A stretch of DNA of 64,000 nucleotides, taken from positions 1,772,001-1,836,000 of the forward strand of contig NZ_CP166866.1 of assembly GCF_047495555.1 (NCBI RefSeq). The letters are read 5' to 3'. The position numbers and the translations under genes are program-made. Shown piece after piece: positions 1 to 7,794 of this stretch. Under the pieces are notes generated by a model. The model ran no database searches. It had not been told where the DNA came from and saw only the letters and a list, made by a program, of their open reading frames with translations. Source of the DNA: Methanobacterium_D sp040373355. GTDB taxonomy: Archaea; Methanobacteriota; Methanobacteria; Methanobacteriales; Methanobacteriaceae. Numbering within the stretch: position 1 is the first letter of the stretch; each line of letters starts with the position of its first letter.

Positions 1-1
1 C

Positions 2-100
2 GCTTCTGGCGGGAAGCAAAAGCTAGAATTTTTGTTATATAAACTTCCAGATGATACAAATGTTTATAGGGATCTTCATTTGTGGATTGGTGCTAAATAG
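2..100 (+). CDS. C-terminal end of a DUF1616-like protein (partial)
   Basis: An open frame enters from the left edge and stops at TAG 98-100. The last 32 residues include KLEFLLYKLPDD and end YRDLHLWIGAK. The pattern LEFLLYK...YRxLHLWI resembles the C-terminus of DUF1616 archaeal membrane/surface proteins; this family call rests on a short tail and on memory of the family, so it is tentative. It is the first of a run of envelope-type genes on the same strand. The rest lies outside the window. Confidence 0.5.
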   Translation, partial: ASGGKQKLEFLLYKLPDDTNVYRDLHLWIGAK

Positions 101-186
101 AAATAGAGGCACTATTTAATCAGATAACTTGTTTTATTATTCACTAATAATTATTATCAATATGTAAAGTATAATCGCCTTAATCA

Positions 187-202
187 TGTGAAAAAAATCA
201 CA
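187..202. promoter_or_regulatory. TGTGA-N6-TCACA inverted repeat (copy 1)
   Basis: A perfect 5-bp inverted repeat with a 6-bp A-only spacer lies 67 nt before the ATG at 270. The same 16-bp layout recurs at 3188-3203 and 16535-16550, and nearly at 6756-6771. It looks like an operator for a dimeric HTH regulator; which regulator is unknown. Confidence 0.5.
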
Positions 203-269
203 AAATAGGGATTAAATAGCAATACTTAAATATTGTAAATGAAATAAGATCATATCGGAGGTATTTAAT

Positions 270-506
270 ATGATCTCAACTGTAACAACTACCACAACTA
301 CAGTAACTACAGCTCAAGTTATGACATACAGTATTATCGCAGTTATTTCATTGATAGCATTTTTAGCAATTAAAGAGATTCTAAGCGCAGAGGCTGACAA
401 AAGTCAACGGATGAAATCATTCGTTAAAGGATCTAATATTGCAATAGTACCATTACTTCTAGTCTTTGTAGCTATCGTAGCTTATAAAGTGGTAACAGTA
501 ATTTAG
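270..506 (+). CDS. small two-TM membrane protein
   Basis: This 78-residue protein has a Thr-rich N-terminus (residues 4-14 almost all T and V), a first membrane segment at about 17-35, a short charged loop (SAEADKSQRMKS) and a second membrane segment at about 57-78. The start is secure: GGAGGT at 257-262 precedes ATG by 7 nt. It is 10 nt upstream of the anchored protein at 517, so the two are probably co-transcribed. I recognise no family. The TGTGA-N6-TCACA repeat sits in its upstream region. A membrane-anchoring or assembly partner for the exported neighbour is possible but inferred only from position. Confidence 0.8.
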   Translation: MISTVTTTTTTVTTAQVMTYSIIAVISLIAFLAIKEILSAEADKSQRMKSFVKGSNIAIVPLLLVFVAIVAYKVVTVI

Positions 507-516
507 GGGTGGAAAT

Positions 517-1185
517 ATGCAAAGGAACACTATGATAATTGTCGGCGCACTTATAGCTGTAATAGTTGTAGGAGCATTGGCTGCAACAATCTTTATGAAG
601 CCTCAAGACTCAGTTACCGCTGCTCAAGATAAAGCTACTAAACTTGCTTTTTATAACAACGGGGATAATTGGCTACATATGAATGTTGTAATGGAAAATG
701 TGACCCTTAAAAACGGGACTACACAGACATTTTACTCAGAACTTTACCTACAGCCTAAAAATGGAACTATTGTTATTGATTTGAGCAAACTTGCAGGATA
801 TGGGAATGAAAAGTTACCTGCTGGAACCACAATAAGAATTTTAGCCTGGAAAGGTCTTTTAAATTCAAATGCTGGTGGCAAAGGTGATTTAAACCTTACA
901 ATGCAAGGATGGTCAAACACGGTAAAACCACAAAAAGAAGATTCTATGTTTAATGTATTCTTTGCGGGTTTACCTGTAGCAAAGCTTCCAAACAATGTAA
1001 ACACTGATATGATATGGACTGACATCGATGTAAACAAGCTTCATCAACAAATGGGATTTATAGATGATGGAGAAGTAGAACCACTGTTCGAGGAAGAACT
1101 AGTAACTGTTGACCAAAACGGTAAAGTAACAATAACATCGCTAACAGCACCGGAACTCTGTAGAATAATAGCAAACATATTATGA
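517..1185 (+). CDS. membrane-anchored exported protein, unknown function
   Basis: This 222-residue protein has one N-terminal membrane segment (about residues 5-27, very Ile/Val/Ala rich), followed by a soluble, beta-rich domain expected outside the membrane. Several Asn-x-Ser/Thr sequons (NVT, NGT, NLT) are compatible with archaeal N-glycosylation. The start has GGGGTGG a few bases upstream. It follows the 78-residue gene by 10 nt and is followed by an oligo-T tract and another exported protein of similar design. I recognise no domain family. Confidence 0.75.
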   Translation: MQRNTMIIVGALIAVIVVGALAATIFMKPQDSVTAAQDKATKLAFYNNGDNWLHMNVVMENVTLKNGTTQTFYSELYLQPKNGTIVIDLSKLAGYGNEKLPAGTTIRILAWKGLLNSNAGGKGDLNLTMQGWSNTVKPQKEDSMFNVFFAGLPVAKLPNNVNTDMIWTDIDVNKLHQQMGFIDDGEVEPLFEEELVTVDQNGKVTITSLTAPELCRIIANIL

Positions 1186-1196
1186 GTATAACCTCA

Positions 1197-1214
1197 TTTT
1201 TTTTCTTTTTTTTT
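1197..1214 (+). terminator. oligo-T tract between two exported-protein genes
   Basis: Eight T, one C, then nine T on the + strand, 12 nt after the TGA of the 517-1185 gene. T-runs are the usual archaeal transcription terminators. It abuts the GGTGAT ribosome-binding site of the next gene (1215-1220), so termination here would reduce, not fully separate, downstream expression. Confidence 0.5.
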
Positions 1215-1225
1215 GGTGATAATTA

Positions 1226-1831
1226 ATGGATAATAAAATTATTATTGGGATAGTAACTGTATTAACCATCATTTCAGGAGTTACAGCTTATGGAATTAGT
1301 CACGACAGTTTAGAGGATTTAATTTTTGATAAGATGAAATACAACTATACCTCACACGTATGGATACCTCCAAATAGTCCTAAAGCTGGTTCATTAGGTG
1401 GCTACTATAAAATAAATGGCCAGGGTCAAGATTTCACATTTATGATAAAACTTCCAGGAGCTGAAAAAGCAGAAAGTCCACTGGATTATACAAAAGAAGG
1501 TCTTAATGGTACTGGAAAATTAGATAGTATTCAGATCACTTTTGAAACTATTCATGCACTTATATTTGGAGACTTTAAAAAAGCAATGTTTGAAACCAAA
1601 TTTAGAGGTAATTTCAACATGACATGCGCTGCATGGAATGGAACAGGCACTTTTTCAAGTGATAATGGTACAATACCCGGAACATTTAAAATAGATGGGC
1701 CAATGACTGACTGGGAAGGAACATTTATTGTAAGAAATGAAAATAGAATCACTTTAACAATGGATTATATCTATTATCCTAACCTTCAAATAAACAAAGC
1801 TAAAAAAGTTACTGAAACCATATATATGTAA
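1226..1831 (+). CDS. membrane-anchored exported protein, unknown function
   Basis: This 201-residue protein has an N-terminal anchor at about residues 5-24 and a soluble remainder rich in Gly, Asn, Thr and aromatic residues, with sequons such as NYT, NGT and NMT. The start ATG has GGTGAT at 1215-1220, 5 nt upstream. The middle (GKLDSIQITFETIHALIFG) and the C-terminal half (NGTIPGTFKIDGPMTDWEGT) suggest a beta-sandwich surface protein, but I recognise no family. It ends the envelope run; the wecB relic lies immediately downstream on the other strand. Confidence 0.75.
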   Translation: MDNKIIIGIVTVLTIISGVTAYGISHDSLEDLIFDKMKYNYTSHVWIPPNSPKAGSLGGYYKINGQGQDFTFMIKLPGAEKAESPLDYTKEGLNGTGKLDSIQITFETIHALIFGDFKKAMFETKFRGNFNMTCAAWNGTGTFSSDNGTIPGTFKIDGPMTDWEGTFIVRNENRITLTMDYIYYPNLQINKAKKVTETIYM

Positions 1832-1881
1832 TAGGTAATCATTTAACAAATTAAGTTAAGTGCTTAACTGTTAAATATCTT

Positions 1882-2055
1882 ATAGTCTCGTTTTTTTAAT
1901 TCTAAATCGAGAAAAAACTAATCAGACATTTCATGGTCATAATGCTGTCCAGTATGAATTAAGGTATATTAAATATTTCTTTTTTCTATTTCATCAATTA
2001 TTGAGGCCATTTTTATAATTTCCGGTCTCGTTCCTATTATAACTGCAATTTTCAT
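1882..2055 (-). pseudogene. wecB: relic of UDP-N-acetylglucosamine 2-epimerase (wecB) N-terminus
   Basis: Reading the minus strand from ATG 2055 gives MKIAVIIGTRPEIIKM, then ASIIDEIEKRNI, a stop, YTLIHTGQHYDHEMSD, a stop, and FFLDLELKK before the frame is lost. The blocks GTRPE, HTGQHYD and FFLDLEL are hallmarks of the WecB/MnaA epimerase N-terminus, which makes ManNAc nucleotide sugar for envelope glycans. Homology continues in frame across both stops (one where Asp is expected, one where Gln is expected). Only about 58 of roughly 370 codons remain; the rest is absent and the convergent exported-protein gene follows. It is a decayed gene, not a functional one. Confidence 0.85.
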
Positions 2056-2222
2056 AAATATCACTTTAATATCATAAACTATAGATAAAATTCCAAATTA
2101 AAGAAAGTCAATACATGATAACTTAATACTCAATAAAAAATTATATAACTACTTATTTAATTTTGTAATTATACTTTTTAATCTTTACCCTAATATCTGA
2201 GGTAAATCAATCAGTTAAATAG

Positions 2223-3134
2223 TCAAGTAAACACAATAAATGGCATTATTAAAAATAAGACTGTATTTGATATCCCGTGTGATAATGTAACTCCAAATAA
2301 ACTTCTTGTTTTTTGAAACATGTATCCATAGAACATAGATACTGCAAACACAAATATAAGGTCAATACCTGATTTCCAGCCTACGTGAAGACTTGTAAAT
2401 AACAGTGAAGCGTAGAGCAATCCAAAGAGGGGTCCAAATATTTTTTCAGTGTTTTGCTGTAAAATCCCTCTGAAAAGTAACTCTTCAGCAAATCCAGTTG
2501 ATATTAGTAAAATTGATCCTGCAAACAATATCATTAATGGGTCAAATGTGGAGATTAGTGGTTTAACAGCCAAAACTTTGTATTCTATAAATCCAAGTAA
2601 AAATCCTGATGAAGCAATTAAAAGTTGTACAGGAATATTTCCAAGGGTTAAACCCAGATCTTTTCTTTTAATTTTTTGTACCCTAATTAAGGTAATTGAT
2701 GCAGCAAATAATGGTAGAGCAATTATTGGGAACCAGTAGAGTGCCTGCACCTGCATGAGTGGTACAGAAAGGCCAATTATACGAATCATGGGTAGTATGA
2801 TCATAGCCCTTAAAAGATTGGTATAGGGACTATCATCCTTTATAACTGAAGAATGAATCAGAAGAGCACAGATTATAATTACATCAATAATCAGGCCAGC
2901 TTCAATACTGTAATAAGCATTTACAATCTCTGAAATGATAATTAATCCTAAATATGCCATAAGGGCCAGTATTGATTTATTATTAAGATAATAATGATAC
3001 AGTCTAGTTTTTGGTAAAGATACCTTATCTAATTTTTTATTCTTATATTGGCTAAGATTAGGGCTATTTAAATTAAAATTTTGCTCTAAGCTTTCCATAC
3101 TCTTGTGAGATAATAGTTGGTCTCTTTTCATCAT
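2223..3134 (-). CDS. CPBP-family intramembrane metalloprotease
   Basis: This 303-residue, strongly hydrophobic protein has about eight membrane segments after a polar N-terminal tail of about 50 residues. The three CPBP (Abi/CAAX-type) motifs are present in order: EELLFRG (motif 1, catalytic Glu pair), FTSLHVGW (motif 2 His) and HGISN near the C-terminus (motif 3 His). The family cleaves substrates inside the membrane or protects against toxins; the substrate here cannot be told. It is a close paralogue of the C-terminal two-thirds of the next gene, with a 54-bp identical DNA stretch around HGISN. A TGTGA-N6-TCACA repeat lies 54 nt upstream of the start. Confidence 0.85.
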   Translation of the reverse strand: MMKRDQLLSHKSMESLEQNFNLNSPNLSQYKNKKLDKVSLPKTRLYHYYLNNKSILALMAYLGLIIISEIVNAYYSIEAGLIIDVIIICALLIHSSVIKDDSPYTNLLRAMIILPMIRIIGLSVPLMQVQALYWFPIIALPLFAASITLIRVQKIKRKDLGLTLGNIPVQLLIASSGFLLGFIEYKVLAVKPLISTFDPLMILFAGSILLISTGFAEELLFRGILQQNTEKIFGPLFGLLYASLLFTSLHVGWKSGIDLIFVFAVSMFYGYMFQKTRSLFGVTLSHGISNTVLFLIMPFIVFT

Positions 3135-3187
3135 TCTATCAACTTGTGAAGTTGGATGTGATCCAAAATCGAGTTAAGATCAATTAA

Positions 3188-3203
3188 TGTGAAAAATATC
3201 ACA
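3188..3203. promoter_or_regulatory. TGTGA-N6-TCACA inverted repeat (copy 2)
   Basis: Perfect 5-bp arms around AAAATA, 54 nt upstream of the CPBP protease start at 3134. The remaining sequence between the two CPBP genes (3135-3431) is A/T-rich with no ORF or RNA seen. Confidence 0.5.
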
Positions 3204-3431
3204 ATAATTTTTTTATAATAATTATTATTCATTGATTTTAACCCTTAAAATATTTTTCTATAAATAATTGAATTTTATAATTAATTCACAGTATCATTTA
3301 TAGAAAACAAAAAAATATATTGAATTTAGAGACCTTTTTAAGCAAATAAGCTAATTTAAAACCTTATAAATTTAAATCAAAAATAATAAAATGATATAAA
3401 TTAATAATAGCTCACCATTATTTATAAAAAT

Positions 3432-4784
3432 TTAAAATAAAATATCTTTTATAAAATAAATGATTTTAGGCCCATAAAAGGGCATTATAAGAAAGAGCAT
3501 TGAATTTGATATCCCGTGTGATAATGTAACTCCAAATAAACTTCTTGTTTTTTGAAATACATATCCATAAAAGAGAGCTACAAAAAATACAAATATGTAA
3601 TCAAAAATGGAGTTCCATCCAATGTGAAGACATGTAAATAATAGTGAAGCGTAGAGTAATCCAAATATGGGGCCAAAAACATTTTCAACATTTCTCTGGA
3701 TTATTCCTCTAAATAACAGTTCTTCAGCTAACCCTGTTGAAATTAATATTATAAAACTGGCAGCTAAAACTGATAATAAATTAAAAGAAGGTATAAGTGC
3801 ATCTGGTTTTAAAATTAAGTATTCTATAAATCCAAGTAGGAGTCCTGTAAGTGCTATAACTAATTGAAATGGAACATTTCCTAATGATAATCCTAATTTA
3901 ATTCTATTTAGTCTCTGGATTCTTATTATCATTATTGATGCAGCAAATAAAGGTATTGATATTATAAGAAATCTATATAATGGTTCTATTTGCATTAAAG
4001 GCAGTGAAAGAGAGATAATACGAATCATAGGTATTGCCATCATCGACATTAATAAATTAGAAAAATTATATGATTCTTCAATTGAAGAATGAATTAACAA
4101 TGTGAAGATAAGCATAGAATGTAAAATAAGACCTGCCTGTAAACTATAGTAAGTGGTAGCTAATTCAGCAATACAAATAATTACTAAATATATTAAAAGG
4201 AACCCCACCTCTCTTTTAGGTATTTTTAGTTTTGATTTTCTCTTTTCAAGTTTATCTATTGCTCCATAAACATCATTTGACTTTGTATGATCTTTAACTT
4301 TTCCAAATAATTCTAGTGATCTTTTATAGTCTATAAGGGCGTCTTCAACTGCGTCTTGAAGCTCATAAGTGTTCGCTATCAGGTTTGATACCATTCCTGC
4401 TCGCTTATAATCACCATATTTTTGAAATACTTTTATAGCTTTTTCATAGTATTCACGAGCATCTTCATAGTGACTCTGCATTTCAAAGACAATTCCAATT
4501 CCAGTAAATGCATAGCCTTTACCCGTTAAATCATCACTTTTATTGTAAATATCAAGAGCATAATTGTAATATTTAAAGGCATCTTCTGGATTTCCAAGTT
4601 CTAAGCATATATCCCCTAATTTAAGAAGAGTGTCTGCCTCTTTTTTTATATTATCTAAGTTTTTGAATAAGGAGAGTGCTTTTTTATAGTAAGGAAGTGC
4701 TTTTTCAAGGTTTCCTTGCCCATAAAAATTTGTTCCTATATCAAATGCCATTTTGGCTTCTATTCCATCCATTAATCCACCCAT
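3432..4784 (-). CDS. TPR-repeat / CPBP intramembrane protease fusion
   Basis: This 450-residue protein has two parts. Residues about 8-180 are tandem tetratricopeptide repeats (for example LEKALPYYKKALSLF, PEDAFKYYNYALDIY, YEDAREYYEKAIKVF), a protein-interaction scaffold on the cytoplasmic side. Residues about 195-445 are a CPBP membrane protease with EELLFRG, FTCLHIGW and HGISN. The membrane part is a paralogue of the gene at 2223. The TPR domain probably recruits a substrate or partner; that is inference. ATG at 4784 is used; an in-frame ATG four codons later is an alternative. Both genes are on the minus strand but are separated by 297 nt, so each probably has its own promoter. Confidence 0.85.
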   Translation of the reverse strand: MGGLMDGIEAKMAFDIGTNFYGQGNLEKALPYYKKALSLFKNLDNIKKEADTLLKLGDICLELGNPEDAFKYYNYALDIYNKSDDLTGKGYAFTGIGIVFEMQSHYEDAREYYEKAIKVFQKYGDYKRAGMVSNLIANTYELQDAVEDALIDYKRSLELFGKVKDHTKSNDVYGAIDKLEKRKSKLKIPKREVGFLLIYLVIICIAELATTYYSLQAGLILHSMLIFTLLIHSSIEESYNFSNLLMSMMAIPMIRIISLSLPLMQIEPLYRFLIISIPLFAASIMIIRIQRLNRIKLGLSLGNVPFQLVIALTGLLLGFIEYLILKPDALIPSFNLLSVLAASFIILISTGLAEELLFRGIIQRNVENVFGPIFGLLYASLLFTCLHIGWNSIFDYIFVFFVALFYGYVFQKTRSLFGVTLSHGISNSMLFLIMPFYGPKIIYFIKDILF

Positions 4785-4962
4785 AATATTTAAAAAATAA
4801 GAATAATCTAACTTAATTTATATCCTATTTATATTTTATCTATTAGCCCATTATAAATCAAAACACTTATAAATCGAGAATAATAACTATTAAGTAAGAT
4901 ATAAAAAGGCTATTTAATATTAATACTTAATAATAATAATTTAATAACGATTAGGGGATTTA

Positions 4963-5925
4963 ATGACTAAAATTACAGCGATACTACCCGCATACAATGA
5001 AGAAATAGCTATAGGAAGCATGGTCATCCGTACAAAAAAATATGTAGACCATATAATTGTTGTTGATGATGGTAGTGCCGATAATACTGTAGAAATAGCC
5101 GAATCAGCTGGCGCTGAAGTAATAAAGATATGCTGCAATAAAGGTAAAGGTACAGCACTTAAAATGGGTTTTAAAGCATCTATACATTCAGAAATAATAG
5201 TTACCATGGACTCTGACGGGCAGCACAATCCCGAAGATATTCCTAAACTTGTAAAGCCTATACAAAACGGTGAAGCAGACATTGTAAACGGCAGCAGATA
5301 TCTAAATGGTAATAATAAAAATACTCCTTCTTACAGACGCTTTGGGCAAACTATTCTCGATAAAGCTACTAAATTAAACAGTGGTTTAAATATCACCGAT
5401 AGTCAGAGTGGTTTTAGAGCATTTGCAGCCCATACATTACCTGCATTTAGATTTAAATCATCTGGTTTTGGTATTGAAAGCGAAATGCTTGCAGACGCCT
5501 CACAAGCAGGATTTCAAATAAAAGAAGTAGAAATTGGAGTTCGCTATGATGTAGATGGCTCAACAAAGCATCCAGTAACTCATGGTTTAGGAGTCTTAAT
5601 GAAAATAATAGATGATATTCAATTTCACAGGCCCCTATTTTATTTTACAGTTCCCGGATTTATAATAATCATCATTGGCCTTGTTATGGGTTTCACTTTC
5701 TTTGGAGAATATCTAGCACATACAACATCCAGCTTACTTCCTACCGTTTTAGCAGCGCTTTTAACTTTAGGTGGGGGATTTTTAGCTATTACCGGAATTA
5801 TTCTGGATTCAATGTCCAAAATGTTAAATAGGTTAACCAGTAGTTCTACACAAGATAATGCTATTTCTGAAGATATAGACTTCAACCAGTATATTATTAA
5901 TAAACATCAAAAAACAGGCAAATGA
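4963..5925 (+). CDS. family 2 glycosyltransferase with two C-terminal TM segments (DPM1-like)
   Basis: This 320-residue protein carries the GT2 fold: ILPAYNEE near the N-terminus, VVDDGSADNT nucleotide-binding motif, MDSDGQHNPED (DxD-type metal motif) and SGFRA. Membrane segments lie at about 228-248 and 258-280, followed by a polar tail. This layout is that of dolichol-phosphate-mannose/glucose synthases, which load a sugar from a nucleotide donor onto a lipid carrier at the membrane. AGGGG sits 5 nt before the ATG. It stands alone, upstream of the rhamnose operon and near the wecB relic, consistent with a role in envelope glycan or N-glycan synthesis. The sugar specificity cannot be deduced. 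Confidence 0.85.
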   Translation: MTKITAILPAYNEEIAIGSMVIRTKKYVDHIIVVDDGSADNTVEIAESAGAEVIKICCNKGKGTALKMGFKASIHSEIIVTMDSDGQHNPEDIPKLVKPIQNGEADIVNGSRYLNGNNKNTPSYRRFGQTILDKATKLNSGLNITDSQSGFRAFAAHTLPAFRFKSSGFGIESEMLADASQAGFQIKEVEIGVRYDVDGSTKHPVTHGLGVLMKIIDDIQFHRPLFYFTVPGFIIIIIGLVMGFTFFGEYLAHTTSSLLPTVLAALLTLGGGFLAITGIILDSMSKMLNRLTSSSTQDNAISEDIDFNQYIINKHQKTGK

Positions 5926-6196
5926 GTCTAAATCTCTAATAGAATAAAGTGCTTTATTTTAAATTTTTTATTTTATTATGACTACTATTTTTAACTATCC
6001 TGTGACTTAAAAATTGATTAATCTAAAAAGTAAGATTAACCATATCTTAATAAGAATACCTGTATAGATTATAAATATAGAAAATTAGTGCTTAACTTAT
6101 GAGTTTAGAAAAAAACAAAAATACTTGGGCTTTTTTGGCCATAAATTAAGTGGTTATTCCCATTAATATAAGAATAAAAGTGGATAGTGAATCTAA

Positions 6197-6568
6197 ATGT
6201 CAAAAAAAGGCAAGAAAGGTAGACCCACAAAATTAACCCCTAAATTAAAGGAAGAAATTGTTAATCTTTTAAAGATGGGCAACTATATTGAAACAACCTG
6301 TGCAACTGTAGGTATAAACAAATCCACTTTCTATGCGTGGATGAAAAAAGGAGAAGAATCAACTCGACCAAACAGGTATTCCAAGTTTTATGAGGAAGTA
6401 AAACAGGCGCAAGCCCGAAGCGAAGCAAGAGAAGTGAATATAATCAATGCACATGCTGAAAAGAACTGGAAGGCAGCAGCATGGAAATTGGAACGCAGAC
6501 ATCATGAAAGATGGGGTAAAAAGAATAAAAAGTATTGTATTGATTTATTACATAAAATTAATATATAG
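6197..6568 (+). CDS. phage terminase-small-subunit-like HTH protein (orphan)
   Basis: This basic 123-residue protein begins KKGKKGRPTKLT and contains an HTH of the kind IETTCATVGINKSTFYAWMKKG, followed by YSKFYEEVKQAQARSEA and AAAWKLERRHHERWGKK. This architecture matches small terminase subunits and related phage HTH proteins, which recognise packaging sites in viral DNA. After WGKK the sequence runs into KNKKYCIDLLHKINI, which looks like read-through into unrelated A/T-rich sequence, so the C-terminus may be truncated. No other phage gene is nearby. It is most likely a prophage or mobile-element remnant; co-option as a DNA-binding regulator is possible. Confidence 0.7.
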   Translation: MSKKGKKGRPTKLTPKLKEEIVNLLKMGNYIETTCATVGINKSTFYAWMKKGEESTRPNRYSKFYEEVKQAQARSEAREVNIINAHAEKNWKAAAWKLERRHHERWGKKNKKYCIDLLHKINI

Positions 6569-6727
6569 TGAAAGCCCCTCCTAGTGCGTTGGAAAAATAA
6601 GTAAAATTCAAGTACATATGAAACTTATAAACCATATATAATGGAAATTTAGGTCCCATATGTTAAATAAATTTAATATTTTAGTTTATATTTCATATAT
6701 ACAATTATTAGATTTATTATATCATAA

Positions 6728-6750
6728 TTAAAGCTACAAAATAGCTTTAA
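6728..6750. promoter_or_regulatory. 9-bp perfect inverted repeat
   Basis: Arms TTAAAGCTA and TAGCTTTAA flank a 5-nt loop, CAAAA. It lies 198 nt before rfbD and 6 nt before the TGTGA repeat. It could be an operator or, on the minus strand, a stem followed by T-rich sequence. Function unknown. Confidence 0.35.
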
Positions 6751-6755
6751 AAAAC

Positions 6756-6771
6756 TGTGAAAAATATCATA
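6756..6771. promoter_or_regulatory. TGTGA-N6-TCATA, near-match inverted repeat (copy 3)
   Basis: This differs from the perfect repeat by one base in the right arm and shares the AAAATA spacer of the copy at 3188. It lies about 177 nt upstream of rfbD. Confidence 0.35.
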
Positions 6772-6947
6772 AAAACTGTATTAAAGTAACATATTTTGCA
6801 AAACATATGACATAAATCTAACAATTTTTAACATTAATGTTCTCTTAATGCCATAAAATTATAAAACATTAGTTCTAAACATTATTTAGATTTTCTAATA
6901 TAATTACTAAAATTAGATATGTTCTATTAATTTAAGGATTTGAAAAA

Positions 6948-7790
6948 ATGAAAGTACTAATCATTGGTTCAGAAGGAATGTTAGGACACGACCTGGTGGA
7001 CGTCCTATCAGCTGAAAATGAAATCAGCACCACAACAATTGACACTTTAGATATTACAGACATAAATAAAACCATTCAAACTGTTAAAGACATCAATCCA
7101 GATGTAGTGGTGCATGCAGCTGCTTTTACTGATGTTGATGGAAGTGAATCAAATCAGGATTTAGCATATAAAGTAAACGCCATAGGAACAAGAAATGTTG
7201 CTGTTGCATGCAGTGAAGCTGACAGTGCTTTAGTTTATATATGCACTGATTATGTTTTTGACGGTACAAAAGGTGGTTCTTATTATGAATATGATCAAAC
7301 AAATCCTTTAAGTGTTTATGGTAAAACCAAACATTTGGGAGAAGTTTACATACGAGATATTTTAAATAAATTCTATATTGTTCGAACTGCATGGTTATAT
7401 GGATTCCACGGACCTAATTTTGTTACTACAATGCTTAATTTAGCAAAAACAAATGATACAATATCAGTTGTTAGTGATCAGATAGGTTCTCCAACCTATA
7501 CTGTGGATCTTGCAAAAGCCATTGCAGAGATTATTAAAAAACCTGCTTACGGCATCTATCACATTACTAATGACGATCACTGCTCATGGTTTGAATATGC
7601 ACAAGAAATATTTAAAATAGCTGACATTGAAATTGAATTAAAACCAGTGTCAACAGAAGAGTTCGGAAGTCCTGCCCCAAGACCAAAATATTCAGTTCTT
7701 GAAAATTACAACTGGAAAATGGAAGGCTTCCCCCCAATAAGAAGCTACAAAAAAGCCCTAAAAGACTACATGAAATTATTAAAGGAGTAA
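6948..7790 (+). CDS. rfbD: dTDP-4-dehydrorhamnose reductase
   Basis: The product is a 280-residue extended short-chain dehydrogenase. It has an N-terminal nucleotide-binding GSEGMLG, VVHAAAFTDVDGSE, CTDYVFDG and the catalytic YGKTK (Tyr-x3-Lys), followed by NPLSVYGKTK-LGE context typical of RfbD/RmlD. It performs the last step of dTDP-L-rhamnose synthesis: NAD(P)H reduction of dTDP-4-dehydro-L-rhamnose. It is first in a tightly packed four-gene operon (4 nt before rfbA), so the pathway is encoded complete. Length is normal for the family. Confidence 0.95.
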   Translation: MKVLIIGSEGMLGHDLVDVLSAENEISTTTIDTLDITDINKTIQTVKDINPDVVVHAAAFTDVDGSESNQDLAYKVNAIGTRNVAVACSEADSALVYICTDYVFDGTKGGSYYEYDQTNPLSVYGKTKHLGEVYIRDILNKFYIVRTAWLYGFHGPNFVTTMLNLAKTNDTISVVSDQIGSPTYTVDLAKAIAEIIKKPAYGIYHITNDDHCSWFEYAQEIFKIADIEIELKPVSTEEFGSPAPRPKYSVLENYNWKMEGFPPIRSYKKALKDYMKLLKE

Positions 7791-7794
7791 AACT

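Larger units (their letters stand above)
6569..6947 (+). other. long A/T-rich leader of the rhamnose operon
   Basis: No gene of convincing length was found in these 379 bases. They hold a 9-bp perfect hairpin at 6728-6750 and a near-perfect TGTGA-N6-TCAYA repeat at 6756-6771. AAGGAT at about 6934-6939 is the ribosome-binding site of rfbD. Confidence 0.4.
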
